Positions 1 through 13,455 are shown, counted from the first letter of the stretch. The stretch is DNA of 64,000 nucleotides from Merluccius polli (GCA_030340625.1 JAOPHQ010002010.1:190314-254313), one strand, 5' to 3'. Numbers and translations: made by a program. Notes: generated by a model not told the origin, from the sequence alone.

Positions 1-905
1 CAGCATCACACTGAGCACTAGGAAGACCAGGTAGAGCAGGAACATGGTGGAGCCCAGCGTCTTGTTCATCTTCCACTTGCAGCAGGCGATGGAGATGATG
101 ACGAAGAGAAGCATGAGGAAGAGGAGGATGATGGCACAGAAGAGCCCATTGCTGCTCACCTGCACTGGGACGAAGCCGTGTGTGGAGGAGTACAGGAGCC
201 AAGGGATTGGTAAACTGGGCGGGGGGGGGGGGGCACAATTAGTTTGAGATAAGACATACAAAAGGAACGCAATTAGCTTTGAATACATCCATGTGAATTA
301 TCTTCTTAGCGGATCACACGTCTATCTCTATTTGCTATTGAGCACAGGCTTTTACCCAAAGTGACATAGAGTCCATTCAGATAAAGTAAAACAGTAACAG
401 TAAAACCTCAACCCCCTATAGCCACTATAGGCTAGCCTGCACCCGGTGTGCTAAAGACACTCACCCCACAGTGATGTCAAAGATATTGCTGCCCACAGAG
501 CTGGAGACGGCCATGTCCCCCAAACCTTTACGGGCCACGATCACGCTGGTGATGAGGTCAGGAATGGAGGTCCCTGCAGCCAGGATGGTCAGGCCCATGA
601 TCTCCTCTGAGATGCCAATGGTCTCACCCACCTACCAATCAATATTCAGGTGAGGTAACATACGAGAGGGAATCCCTCCTGTAGTATCAGCAGGAAAATA
701 CTCAAATATATTACGTCATTAGTCTATTCTCAAGGTAAAAAAAAAAAGTTTTAGCAGTATGACCATGTTTCACAATGTGTGAGTATAGGCCTGCTGAAAT
801 TGATAGCTGGTCTTTTAAAAACAATACACCTACATATTTCCTGTCCAGCAATAAATTGACCACTCAATTGGTCTCTTTCTTTCTTGTGCTCTGTCTGTCT
901 CTCTG

Positions 906-936
<31 letters not shown>

Positions 937-3900
937 GGTTTTGAATATAGTGTAAGTATTAGTTATAACTGGAGGAATAATTGTATGTTATCTTGTTATC
1001 TATGCTATCTTATCTCCTGTTTAAGATGTTTTTTGGAGAAAGTCTTGACACAAATCCAAAGCTGAATATATGATGTTACTGAATAACTGGAAATGTTTCT
1101 CTCTGTGTCTTGTCTTGGTGCATGTGTTGTGGTTGGCAGCAGCAGCAACAATAGCAAAATAGTTTACTCTAAATATTTATAAGCCCCAGTGGAAGTTCAC
1201 CTGATGTGCCCACCAGACCATGAGGTAGGAGAAGACAGCAATCCACATAATTGAGCCCAGGAAGGTCATCACAAAGAATCTTTTTGACGTCTTAGGGCGA
1301 CGGGGGCGGTAAACACAGAATGAGATGATTTTAAGATACAGAGACATACAAGCGGTAGAAGTGGTCTTCTGTCAGCTCTGCACAGGACTTACGGGGTTGC
1401 GGACGTCAGGAATCGTCAGCCACAGTGGGAAGATGATGGGCAACAGGAAGAGGTAGGTGGCTTGCTTACGTCTGGTGTCTGGCCACTCTAAAGACAGAGG
1501 CTCCTCGTTTTCTTCTTCCTTCTCGTCATCATCCTCCTCCTCCTCCTCCTCATCCTCCTCCTCGTCGCTGACGTCTTCGCTGTCACTCTCCTCCTCGCTG
1601 TCCTCTTCGCTGTCCTCCTTCTCGCTGCCAGAGTGGTGGGAACCATCTGAGCCCTTGTCTCCTGCTGGCACATCCTCCTATAGGAGGGAAGGAGGTTTTT
1701 ACAACCTGTAAACTGGAAGGCAATAGAAAGAGGCAGAGATATATTTTGATCCACACCCCAAAGGTGTGAGTGGATAACGCTGCTGTACTTTTACTTTGGA
1801 AAGGGGGGGTGCCTGTTTTGTTCTTGAGTTGCAGAGGGGGTGTACGTGTTGGAGTCTAAAGTAGACTAGTACATTGGCGTCAGGTATTAAAGATTGACTT
1901 GTCTGTCTTTTTGGAGAGGGCAAGTACCTTCTTGTCTTTCTGCGGCTCTGTCTTTTCTGTCTCCTTGGCTGGTGGTGCAGCCTCTGGTACTTTGGATTGC
2001 TCAGTCTTGTCTCCTTCATCTAGAAACAATACATATATTTATTGATGTGAATCATGTATTTTTCATGTATTTCTCAAGTACAGCCTAAAGCGTTTGGGGT
2101 TAGGGATCGGTATACTGGCTGACTGTCAGTATTTGGATGTTTAAATCAAATATGACTGCAAGATCCACATAAAAACTGAAACTGAAGTTGCCATAGAGGG
2201 CTATAGTGCAGACTGCTGGCAGAACAGGCTTCCTGCAGTCCTCTGTTCAACATGAGCAATGAGACCTCATTAGTATCCAGGTAAGCCTGGTGGGCTGCTA
2301 ACAGATATTTTATTCTAAATGAATATGAGAAAGGTGGTCAGAGTTCATGTGGTCCATTTTAAGGGATTTGTTATATTGCCATTGCAGTAAAGTGAGAACT
2401 GGAAATGCACTGCTTAATTAAAAAATAACATATAAAGAAATATTGAATAAGCTGAGGAACATTATGATTTTACCTTTAGTTTTAGATTGGCTTTTGCTCT
2501 CTGCCTTCCCTCTGGCTACATTGTTTAGGGTCTCAGCCTTTTCTTTAAACCTTCCTACAAAAGACAGCAAAAACTAAATAAAACACAGCTCCAAATACTT
2601 CAGAATGGATGTGTTGGTCATGTGATGCAAATAGGTAACAATGGTGCATGGGTTTGTTTGACCATATATTAGATTGTGTACATACATGAAAATGGTCATT
2701 TCTATCTCCATATCTTTATTTTGTTGCACCAGAGGGGTTTATCACAAATTAAAAGCAAGATAAATATACTTTATTGCATCTTATTAGCCTCATTAGCATA
2801 TTGTGGTCGTCGTGGGTGTGAATGAGTGATTGGTGTTTTAAAGGGATTGGCTTGGTTCAAAGCACAGAGCGCTGCCTGTGATCCAGATTTGGAAAGCTGA
2901 TTACTCTGCTGGCTGCCTACTGCCTGCCTGGAGCCGGAGAGCCAATCAACCCGACAGCCAGGGCCACGGGAGACTGTAACGTGGGCTCTCCATGTGGCCT
3001 AGCATGGCTTAACACTCATATTAATTTGTAAAAGGATCCCACTATGATAATAATCAGTGTTATCAGTTTGCAACTAATGTCGTGCAAAATGAACGCTGTT
3101 TGTTCATTGTGTCATTGTTGTACGGTTTGTGATAACTAAAACACAGTTCACTGCATGTCTACTGGAAACCTTTTTGTATCTCTATATAAGTAATGTAGAG
3201 ATTGCACAAAGAACCGTATCAATTCTAGATATATGTATAGATTGCAGCTGGATGAATATCTGCCATTCAGTTGGATAACATGGCTAATCCACAATGCCAC
3301 GATGAGACTTGTGCCGTAACCATGGTTACAGCAGGTGTTCTGGATGAAAGACACGTACCACCTCCGAGGGGGTCCAGCGTGTGGATCATGAGCTGGAAGA
3401 TGGTGTTCCTCATGGTGCTGTTGTGCAGGGAGGCGGAGCTTCCACCACGCTGGAGGGAGGGTTTCAGCTGGCGAGAGAGGCGTGTGGTGAGAGTCAGACA
3501 CCCTTCAGTCCCACTGAACTTACACCTCAGACGGCCACAATAGGTTTTACAGGTGTCAAGGTGTTCTGTCTTATGGATGGATATTTGTGTCCCCGCTGGA
3601 GTTTTCCTCAACATAGCACTGAGGTTGGCCTTTTGAAGGTTTATAAGCTTTACTACGGTGGGTTGGTCATTTGTTCAGCTTTACCTTTAACCTGTTTTTG
3701 TCCTCTGAAATAGGAGGCACATTGTTTTCTGTTTCTCCACAATCCTGTAGGAAACATAGTAGGTGGGTAAATGTGAATGAATAATTATTCAGCATGAGTT
3801 TCATTGATATATCATTTTGTGATGGCTTCCACAGAAATAATTATGTTTGCTGTGCAATAGCATTCATCATCATTGGGAAGTGAACTCATGCAAAGAGAAA

Positions 3901-5267
3901 AACCCTGAGCTATAGCATGGACAGGTGTACCTACTATTGTATTAATTAAGCCTTAATTACACATACCAGGATTTAGACCAGTATTACAATGTTTTCTGCA
4001 ACCAAACAGCTAAAGCCTACCTTGCACAATGCAATCTATGGTTATCTATAGTTATTTTACATGTGAACTTCAAGTAGGAGACAAGATTTCCTACTTCAAT
4101 GGACATCTTGAATACAGCTGCTGTGAGAGTAAAGTACACTGAGCGTCTTCTTACATTCTCAAAGCCATTCATACTCAGAGCAGCTCATACCTTGTCAGGC
4201 TCCACCACCGTAATGATTTGAACAATGTTCTTATGTTTGTGGAGCTGAGACTTAAAGGCCTGCTCTATCTGGACATTGTACTTCATGAAGGTCACATAGA
4301 GCGTGTATCCGATCAGCAGCAGTGCGCTCTCCCACCACATGATGACGTTATCTAGGAAGAAGATGATGAGCAGGATGAGGCCCAGGATGTAGAAGGACAC
4401 GTCCCGGAAGAGCGGCCACCAGGTCAGGTGCAGCATCTCCCGGGAGACCAGCGCACACATCCCGATCACAAACAGGATGTTGAACACTGCCGACCCCACG
4501 ATGGTGCCGATGCCGATGTTACTGTGCGCTATGAAGACCCCGATGAGCGAGGTGAAGAGCTCCGGGGCAGAGCCTCCCGCCGCCATGAAGGTGGCCCCGG
4601 CCACGTCGTCCGAGATGGCCAGCTTGTCTGTGATCACGCCCAGGGCGGGGACGAAGAACTCGTCGCACACGATGGCGAGGGACACAAACATGTACATCAT
4701 GCCGAAGATGTGGAGGACCACCCAGCCCCTTCTCCGGTCCTCCACGGTGAAGATGTCCTGGGGGTACTCCCCCTTCATGTGTGGGGCGTCACCAGGGTGG
4801 GAGGGAGTGGTCATGTTCCCCGGAGGAGGGGTTGGCGTCGCTATGGGGGTCACCTCTGGGGTCACCGGCTCCACAGGCTCCATAGGCTCCACCGGCTTCA
4901 CGTAAATGCAGTGCACAACCTTCCTATTCGTCGTGAGTGTCGGAGGGGCCTTGGTGGAGGCCGACGTGGCATTTAAAACCATGTGATCCGCCGCGGGCCA
5001 TGGACCTGGTGTTGTTTGATCTGTGAGCTCTAAGCGCTGTGTCGTGGTGATGGGTTCGTCCAGCCCCGGGGTCTCGGCAGTGCTCCTCTCGTCCACTTCC
5101 TCCAGCGTGGATCCCTCCATGGCGGAGTACTCCGCCATCTGAGGCCGGTGCCAGGGCTCAGACAGCCTGGCATTGATGGTCAGCTGGTACAGGGTACATA
5201 GGAAGACCGCCGTGAGCAGGAAGAGAACACGGCTCAGGTGAAGGCGCTTCCGTCGTGTGAAATGCAT
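1..5267 (-). CDS. slc24a1: Sodium/calcium-potassium exchanger 1 (NCKX1), C-terminus cut by window edge
   Basis: A K+-dependent Na+/Ca2+ exchanger of the plasma membrane; in vertebrates NCKX1 extrudes Ca2+ from rod outer segments. Coding exons on the minus strand, in order: 5267-4191, 3467-3359, 2554-2474, 2019-1928, 1677-1393, 1290-1201, 631-465, 214-1. All have GT-AG borders and matching phases and give 705 residues; only about the last ten should lie outside. Residues 10-27 form an N-terminal membrane anchor, followed by a Thr/Pro-rich extracellular stretch with a short PVEPME-type repeat near 125-135. The alpha-1 repeat (GATFMAAGGSAPELF, about 224-238) and alpha-2 repeat (LAAGTSIPDL, about 595-604) carry the acidic transport residues. 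The cytosolic loop ends in an Asp/Glu-rich run (1500-1620) before EEPLSLEWPDTR. The mammalian loop is much longer, so this is a compact form. Identity is firm from both alpha repeats and from ints14 next door. Confidence 0.96.
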
Positions 5268-6995
5268 TGTGCTCCAGACCGGTGGCGGTGCTGTTGCTTA
5301 TGACAAACGTACGGGCATAAATAAGCAGTCATAAAGGTCCACAGGTCCAGCAACCTCCCCCAAAAGCCCAGGGGGTGACTAATCTGAAAGCTCCAGCGAT
5401 GGGATTCATCTCATGTCCTCACTCAATGGAAAGCCCAGGCTATGATGAGTAAAAGCATCAAAAATGACCAGAAAACGTTATGACAAGTGAACCATAGCAT
5501 ATGTAACAATGAATTATATGAACTATAACCCAAAACATTTCTGCTGAAATAACAAACGACAAAATACATAAATAAACGTGGTATGAGCCACAAGCTTACC
5601 TTGAATTCAATAGTTTTGCCATATCAGCAATGCAAAGCCTTGATTTGCAGGTAATAATGTGCACAGCTGGGTACACTGGGACAAATGAGCGTCCAAATTG
5701 TTACCAGTAGCCAGAGGGTTATGTAGGACGCACTGCGGGACAAGTCTCCACAATGGATTACCGTAATACCTAATACCTGAAGTGTTTTAATAGGCTTATG
5801 TGCATTGTCTCACTCTCACTTTGTCTTGCCCCTACCCTAGTAATTTAAAACATATCATTTGATGCTCACTTAATTTGTGCTTTGGCATACATTTAATTGT
5901 TATTGCTCGTTATCAAGAGCCAATGTGTGTGCAAAGCCTTAAACTCATACATACAATTATAATTAACAATTGTAAGCCTACATTGAAATAGGTTGTTGTC
6001 CAATGACTTCCACATAAATAAATAAAGCTATACATTGATGTACATTAATGTAATTGTGTATAATGTATTTTTATTTTGCCAGGTTTGTCCCATTGAGATC
6101 AATTTTTACAAGACCTGGCCAAGAATAGCAGCAATACTGAGTTTCAATAACAAATTGACATAAATGTGAGTAACATTAAAATGATCAGATAAAACATTTG
6201 CACACAGACAACCTGGACTCAAGATTTCGCCATAGTTTCAAAAATCGTTCAGGTTTACTATGTTTTGAAGTTAACATCAGTCAACTTTCTTCCCCAGTTC
6301 TGTTTTGACTTTGGGAACAAGAAATGTAATAAACTATGCGTCAGTGATTACAGTAATTCAATAATGAGAAATGTGCATTAATTTACAACTGAACACGTTT
6401 TCTGAATAATAAACGCGGGTTGCAAAGTAGCCCTTTACTCATTCAGCACTTGTTTCACCCGGACGCAATACGCGTTGCACATCACAAATTATCGAAAAGA
6501 CGATAGGCATGTATGACGCTTTGTCGCGATTGAATAAAACAATAGTTTCTAAATTCAGAACTGCAGTAAAGTTGTCGTCCATATCAATATAATAGTCTTT
6601 TGTGCTATACTCACTGCATAATGCAATCTATAGTTAGCCACATTGGCTAGCCAGTGTTAGGATTACAACCTCCTCAGTCTCGTCCTCTCCACAGGAAACC
6701 CAGCAGAAGGTGAGTTATTGTTGTGGTGTCACCTACTTTAAACGTTGCCCTCATCGCACTTCTCACGGCTTTCCTTATGTCTTATGTGTTTCTTATGTGT
6801 TGCGAATAGCTAACATGGTTCATGTTATAAGCTTAATATAACATACGCGTAAAACTCCTGTGACCTGCAGGCTGCAGTGCACTTTAAACAACCGCTCACA
6901 TTTGGAGAGGAAGCCATACAAAATGCTACAACTATATTTCAGTTTAAAACAAAAAAAAATCTATTCATACTATATTACGTTTTTTTTGTCTTCAG
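5268..6995. promoter_or_regulatory. Head-to-head intergenic region between slc24a1 and ints14 with candidate 5' UTR exons
   Basis: No coding sequence is visible here. On the minus strand a strong donor (CAAG then GTAAGC, exon base 5600) could end a non-coding first exon of slc24a1. On the plus strand a donor (CAGAAG then GTGAGT, exon end 6709) could end the non-coding first exon of ints14, whose coding exon begins after the acceptor at 6995. Both promoters therefore probably lie between about 5.6 and 6.7 kb. The exons are inferred from splice consensus only. A dispersed fish repeat occupies about 6064-6175. Confidence 0.5.
6064..6175 (+). repeat. Dispersed fish repeat fragment
   Basis: The phrases CCAGGTTTGTCCCATTGAGAT and AAGACCTGGCCAAGA are typical of a repeat common in teleost genomes. 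I recognise the pattern but cannot assign its family without a library search. No terminal repeats or target duplication could be fixed. Confidence 0.5.
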
Positions 6996-7037
6996 TCCAG
7001 GGTACATTGCGGGGTTGCTATCTCCAGGGTCTCCGCC

Positions 7038-10000
7038 ATGCCCACCGTGGTGGTGATGGACGTGTCCCTCTCCATGACCCGTCCGGTGTCCCAGGAGGGC
7101 AGCGAGGAGCTGCAGCGGAAGCACCTGGCAGTGCACGGCCTCACCATGCTGCTGGAGCACATGGCCGCCAACTACCGCCTGGAGTTCACCTCCCTGGTGG
7201 CCTTCTCCTCCCTCTGGGAGCTGCTGGTGCCCTTCACCAGGGACTACAACACGCTGCAGGTAAGGCACAAGGGCCACTGGTGCTTAGGGTTAGAGGGTTG
7301 GGGTAGGGTTTAGGGGCAGGGTTAGGGTTAGAGGGTTAGGGTTAGAGGGTTAGGGTAGGGTTGGGGTTAAGGGTTAGGGTTGGGGTAGGGTTACTAAAGT
7401 CAGTATTTGTTCGATTTCTTCTGTTTATTGTGCAGGAGGCGCTGAGTAACCTGGAAGACTATGACAAGACGTGCATTGAGTCAGCCCTCAACGGAGTGAG
7501 CAACGTGGTGCAGCAGGAATGGGGCAGCTCCTGTCCGTGTCAGGTATCGCTATTGTCTTTTCATTCACTTTTAATCACAATTCCAAATGAGTTTGTTGTA
7601 GTTGTTGTTTGACTGACTTGGGGCGGAGGTACTGTTATGTTGGTGGCTAGTGGGTGTGAGCTGTTCTGTCATTGTGTGTAGGTGGTGCTGGTGACAGATG
7701 GCTCTCTTGGTATTGGGAAGGGTTCCCTACGTCATTCCCTCCAAACACTGAAACAGCGTGCAGACGACAAAAAGTTCCCCCTCCCGTTTCCTTTTCCTAC
7801 CAAGATGTTCATCATGTGTGTTGCCAACGCAGAGGAGGTATCCAGTCCATCCATCCATCCATCCCACTTAGTCACATCTTTCCTCAAATGACAATAGTAA
7901 CATAGTAATTACATCTTACTTATTAACTACTTTACACTGTTGCCTTTTGCTCACATATTGAATAGATTCATTAATTCATGCGACATATTTGTTGCAACAT
8001 AATATTTACTTATTGTGACTGTCATGGTGTAATAGTGTTGCTTCTGAGGTTGGTGTAATATCATGTACATATAATATGATTTATAATAATGTTATATGAT
8101 CTATTGTACTGCCAGTTGCAGACAACTGACGCTATGGACAACTTGGAGGAGCTGCTGCGTCTCAGTGGAGGTGAAGGGCAGATCTTCACAATGGATGGGC
8201 CACTGTGTTTGAAGAGTGTACAGGCCATGTTTGGGTAAAACAAGACTATGCATTTTATATTTTATGTTTCTTTGGATCTGATTGTAAATAATTATACTTG
8301 TTAGATGTAATAATAATAATAATAATAGTGTAACTACTATTTTGTAACCACCAGTAGAAGTACCTTAGTACCTTAAAATGATTTAATAATCATTATTAAT
8401 TAATAAAAACATTATACATGTTTGACATGACATTTTAGAGAAAAAAAGTGTGTTTGTGTGTGTGCAGGAGGCTCATAGAGCAGGCGTACTCCCCCTTCCA
8501 TGCGGTTCTGCGCTGCGGGAACCTGTCCTCAGATGTGCAGGTGTTCCCTCGGCCGGAGCCTGTGGTGGTGGATGACGAAGTGGACCCAATGCCCAGGGTG
8601 GTCAACACAGGTACCCAGTCCTCTAGCAGCACGTGTATATGCTAGGTTCACGTCAACTATGTAGAAGGCTTAACTGATTTCCCCCGTTTCACTTATTGCA
8701 GACTTGGAGATTGTGGGATTCATTGAGATAGGTGACATTTCAAGCCCCCCTGTCACATCCCGACACTTGGTACTGCCCATCGCCGTAAACAAAGGTTTGC
8801 ATTTCTTCTTTTGAACCGTGTAGGAGGGTGGTCAACTCCCAGCCAAAGGTTCTGGGTTAACCTGTAGGCATCCTCATGCAAGATTTCTTACCCCTACCTG
8901 CTGATGAATGACCTCTGAATTCACTGTGCGTCGCAACGGATGAAGGCGTTTAGCCTAATTGGCTAAAAAAAAAATGTTGTAATTGTAAGTGACTGTATTG
9001 TGCTTTAGAAAACCTTCCATTACGTGTGCACACGCAATTGTAAAACGGTTACAAATGAGACTGTTTTGTTCTCCAGAGGTGGATGATGTTGGGACAGGAG
9101 CTGCAGAGGAGCCTGAGGAGGAGGTTTCCGCAAGTCAAATGGCAGGAAAGAGTCCAAACTTCTGTGTCCTTTTACACGGCAGTTTAAAGGTGGAGGGCAT
9201 GGTGGCACTGGTCCAGCTGGGGTGAGTGGCTTTACACCTAATGTGCCCTTAATAACAACTCATAAGACCCTGGTCTGTCTGACTCATAAAGGGCAATAAC
9301 TTACATGCCCATACTTTTAAGGTACAATATGCAATGTAGACCTTAGGAATCCAGGTGAATGTTTTCAGCAAGCCTCCCTTTTTGAGGGTGGAGAGGGAGG
9401 AGTGAGGAGCAGTTTCCTTGCATATTTTACCTTTTAATGCTAGACAACTGCATTGGAATTGCATTAGGCTATTGTTAAAATGAATGACCTGTCAACTGCT
9501 CATCTGTTCCCCAGGCCAGACTGGTATGGCATGCTGTACTCCCAAGCAGACAGCAAGAAGAAGTCCAATCTCATGGTATCTCTGTTTGAGCCTGGCCCAG
9601 AGCCTTTGCCTTGGCTGGGCAAGGTCTCGCAACTGGGGCCAATATCTGGTAATTTACATAACGCAATAAAAAAAAACACATTCATGTCAATGTTTTTGCA
9701 TTAACAAAACAATAAGCCTATGCACGTCTACAACACTGGCATAGTTGTAGTTGATTATTGGTGCTGCTCTTTCAGAGGCTATTGAAAACCCCTATGGGGA
9801 GGACGACAGTAAGAGTCCATTCCCAGTCCAACCCCAGATTAAACGAAGCTATGCCCAGAATGTTACCGTGTGGATCAAGGCTAGTGGATTACAGGTAAAA
9901 TGCCTCATACATCCATCAAGGTTACATGTTTACAATCATTTAACAATTGAGGATTTCATTTTATGGATGTATAAGTGGATTGTATTTGCTGTTCTTCACG

Positions 10001-10450
10001 CATGTTGCTCACATTGCTGTGGCATGCGTTCCTCCTCCACAGACTGACGTGCAGAAGATCCTGAGAAATGCTCGGAAGCTTCCGGAGAAGACCCAAACCT
10101 TCTATAAGGTGAATGCTCTTGAAAAGCCACTCTGCCGGGCTGTCCTTCAGAAATGCAGTCGCGCTGGTTTCCTGTCATTTGGTTTTAATGTAAATATTTG
10201 CCTGTCTACCCGCCAGGAGCTGAACCGCCTGCGGAAGGCTGCGTTGGCCTTCGGTTTCCGCGAGCTCCTGAAGGGAGTGGGGGATCTCCTGGAGAGGGAG
10301 TGCACTCTGCTTCCAGACTCGGCCCACCCCGACGCCGCCTTCCAGCTCTCCCACGCCGCCAAGCAGCTCAAGCTGGCCAGTGCCGGGGACTCCCAGTATG
10401 CTGCCTTCGACCAAAACATTGCACCGATGCACACCGACTTCTCAAGCTGA
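7038..10450 (+). CDS. ints14: Integrator complex subunit 14 (VWA domain-containing protein 9)
   Basis: A non-catalytic subunit of the nuclear Integrator complex, which cleaves nascent snRNAs and attenuates RNA polymerase II transcripts; in the mammalian complex it pairs with INTS13 and INTS10. Eleven coding exons: 7038-7259, 7436-7543, 7682-7837, 8116-8234, 8468-8610, 8702-8794, 9077-9221, 9515-9648, 9776-9894, 10043-10108, 10217-10450. All junctions are GT-AG and in phase, giving 512 residues against about 518 in human. The N-terminal von Willebrand A domain shows the metal-site pattern DVSLS (residues 8-12) and the later VTDG strand. Also typical are CQVVLVTDG, the central FCVLLHGSLKVEGMV segment and the C-terminal LPEKTQTFYKELNRLRKAAL helix. 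The start is the first ATG of the spliced exon and matches the MPTVVVMDVSLSMTRP opening of the family. An AATAAA at 10824-10829 is the likely poly(A) signal. Apparently fully functional. Confidence 0.97.
7283..7392 (+). repeat. Degenerate telomere-like (TTAGGG)n tract in ints14 intron
   Basis: About 110 bases made of TTAGGG, TAGGG and GAGGG variants, starting 23 bases after the exon 2 splice donor and ending 43 bases before the next exon. It is too degenerate to be a recent telomere fusion and is best called an interstitial telomere-like microsatellite. Confidence 0.85.
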
Positions 10451-12200
10451 GGGGCAGCGCAGTCCAGTTGCGAAATAACTAATGACTCTTAAAAAAAAAA
10501 AAATCAGCACTTCATGTGGGGCTGTGCTCCAAAATGGCTGCCAAGTTAAGACACACAGCTCCTTGTGTATCTTCTGTTAAACCAGTATTGACGGAAATGG
10601 CTAACAATATGGAGAGTCAAGTAGATGGCTGCAAATAGAGTACAGACTCAGTATTGGCACATGCACATATTTGTGGATGTGCGAGACCATGTTTTCTTAA
10701 ATGGTAGCATGTACATATTTTTTTAGTGTTTATAGTACCTTTTCATGAGACTGCATAAGACTGCATTTTTATTTGTGAGTTATGTTGTTTAATTACCGTC
10801 TCTAACAAACTTGGGAATTTATTAATAAAGTTGCCATTTGTAATTACTGTAGTAATGATTAACATGTAGCAGACATTTCTAGGTTCAATAAATAATTATC
10901 CGCAATAGTACAAACAAAATTGATTAAAATATATGGTGTACATTACTCAGAATTAAATTTAATCCACAGATCAATGTGTGTTACAATGTGCAGATTAAAG
11001 CTTAACCAAAATTAATTGGAAATTGGAATTAATTGGAAATAAGGAGATAAATAAGGGAGTAAAGGTCAAGACCCATCCCTAAGATTAAAATACCATTAAA
11101 CTAAAAGGCTATTCTGAGTAGTTGCATACGTAAGGAATGGAAGGAAAAGTCACAAAATAATGCAAATGAAAACCCCTATGCAATCCATTACAAGGATTCC
11201 ATGAATGTATACATATTTCTCAGAAAAAGCCTTATTGTTTGTGGAAATTCATTTGGAAAATTACAAAATAGGTTGTGCTACAGTATAAAAACTAAACGGA
11301 TTTCATTTGTGTATGAACTGAATTACGACAACTTCTCAATTTCTCATAGGAAATGACTAGCACATCAGATAACACTTCACGATCCATACAGACCGGAAAC
11401 ATGACTACTCAGAAGATTTAAATCAAACCATTTCATTGAAGACTGTAAGCAAGTGTGAAAAGAATGGACGACATAAATATGAAGGTATTCTTGGAGCAAA
11501 AAAAAAATGAGCACCTGTGACAGTGGAATTTGTAATTGTAGAAAATAAAAATATAAAGTCCCACATGTGTATAAGTAAATTTAAAGTCACAGAGAAAAAT
11601 GCTTTAGGAGTTGCAAACTTGTAGAATTTTGTTTGCTCTCCCACAAACAACAACAATTAGTTACCTCCTCAGATTTTCCATTGCAGGTGCACAAATCCTA
11701 TTCTACAAATCACAAATTAAGAAATGCATACGCTCATTTTTGCTACAGTGCTGCAGTGAATATGGTGCAAAACACATTCACACACCTGTATCAGTTTGAA
11801 GTCATGGACAGAGTTGCACACCTGTAGAATATTTTCTCACAAATAAAAAAAATGTTCTTGGATACAGTTGTAGTCAACTTACTACTACTACTTGAATCTG
11901 CCGCTACGAGTCTCAAATGCCGTTTTTTCGCTCACAAATGACAAATGGCTCCTCGCGCTCTCACTTTGGCACCACACCTCAGTGAAATGTGGAGCAAAAG
12001 TGACTTGTGCACCTGTAGCGCCAGGGGCGGGTAACTGCTCAGAGATCGACAACCATTTTGGCCAATCAAAGGAGCTTGTTTGGGCACGTATCCCTTGGCG
12101 ACCGAACAAAAAAATAGAAAAAAAACTCCAGCCTCCAATCTCCATCTTCTTCCCGACATTATGTTTTGTGATATCACCACCATTATACTTTTGTTTGTAT
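10451..12200. other. ints14 3' UTR and unassigned intergenic DNA
   Basis: The stop at 10450 is followed by an A-rich 3' UTR with AATAAA at 10824-10829. From about 10.85 to 12.2 kb the DNA is AT-rich with scattered stop codons. Short phrases recur around 11.4-11.85 kb (forms of TGTAGAAT...CACAAA), suggesting an old transposon fragment that I cannot name. No gene is supported. Confidence 0.6.
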
Positions 12201-12203
12201 GAA

Positions 12204-13098
12204 GTTAAATTACGTAAGTTACGCAATTTTCGTAAGTTACGTAAATTGCGTAACTTTACGTAAATTGCATAACTTACGTAAATTGCGTAAATAACTTACG
12301 TAATTTAACTTACGTAATTTAATTTACGTAAAGTTACGCAATTTACGTAACTTACGTAAATTAAATTACGTAAGTTAAATTACGTAAGTCATTTACGCAA
12401 TTTACGTAAGTTACGTAAATTGCGTAAATAACTTACGTAATTTAACTTACGTAATTTAATTTACGTAAGTTACGTAAATTGCGTAACGTACGTAAATTGC
12501 GTAAATAACTTTAATTTACGTAAAGTTACGCAATTTACGTAACTTACGTAAATTAAATTACGTAAATTAAATTACGTAAGTTATTTACGCAATTTACGTA
12601 AGTTATTTACGCAATTTACGTAACTTACGTAAATTAAATTACGTAAGTTAAATTACGTAAGTTATTTACGCAATTTACGTAACTTACGTAAATTAAATTA
12701 CGTAAGTTAAATTACGTAAGTTATTTACGCAATTTACGTAACTTACGTAAATTGCGTAAATAACTTACGTAATTTAACTTACGTAAAGTTACGCAATTTA
12801 CGTAACTTACGTAAATTGCGTAAATAACTTACGTAATTTAACTTACGTAATTTAATTTACGTAAGTTACGTAAATTGCGTAACTTTACGTAAATTAAATT
12901 ACGTAAGTTAAATTACGTAAGTTATTTACGTAAGTTACGTTATTTACGTAAATTGCGTAACTTACGTAAATTACGTAAATAACTTACGTAATTTGCGTAA
13001 CTTACGTAAATTACGTAAATAACGTAACTTACGCAAATTACGTAAGTTATTTACGTAACTTACGTAACTTACGACGTAAGTTATTTACGTAATTTAAG
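12204..13098. repeat. TTACGTAA palindrome satellite-like array
   Basis: Nearly 900 bases built almost entirely from ACGTAA/TTACGT joined by ATT, CTT or GC variants. The 8-base palindrome TTACGTAA occurs dozens of times. Locally a higher-order unit repeats with a period of 59 bases (the phrase GTTATTTACGCAATTTACG begins at 12602, 12661 and 12720). Blocks in the opposite orientation also occur, for example 12283-12330 against 12620-12670, so the array is self-complementary on a large scale. No coding potential. Confidence 0.9.
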
Positions 13099-13455
13099 TT
13101 ATATATAGGCTACTGGTGGTATACAGTGATGTGTCGTTTCGTTTGTTTTCACTCTGGTCCAAACGCCGCACCACTGGCAGGGCTTCATGTTTCCATGACG
13201 ACGGACCAGAAAAGACGCGCGTGACGTCATGTTGACATGACTCCCGATTGTTAAAATGAGTCTCAAAGTAACGATTAACTTTAACAACAGAGACACACGT
13301 AGGCTACGCACTACACAGGTACTTGTGGCGCTGCTGCCGCGCTAATGGCGCTAACGGACCTAACCGGGCTCTACCTGGTAAACGGTGCCTGGACTGAGAC
13401 TCCAGCACTCACCGATATGGTATTATATGATTGATTCATTATGTGTATTTTAGAC

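Noticed and set aside
4428..4976. 182-codon plus-strand frame opposite slc24a1 exon 1
   Set aside because: Antisense shadow of the exchanger exon, His/Arg/Gly-rich with no domain.
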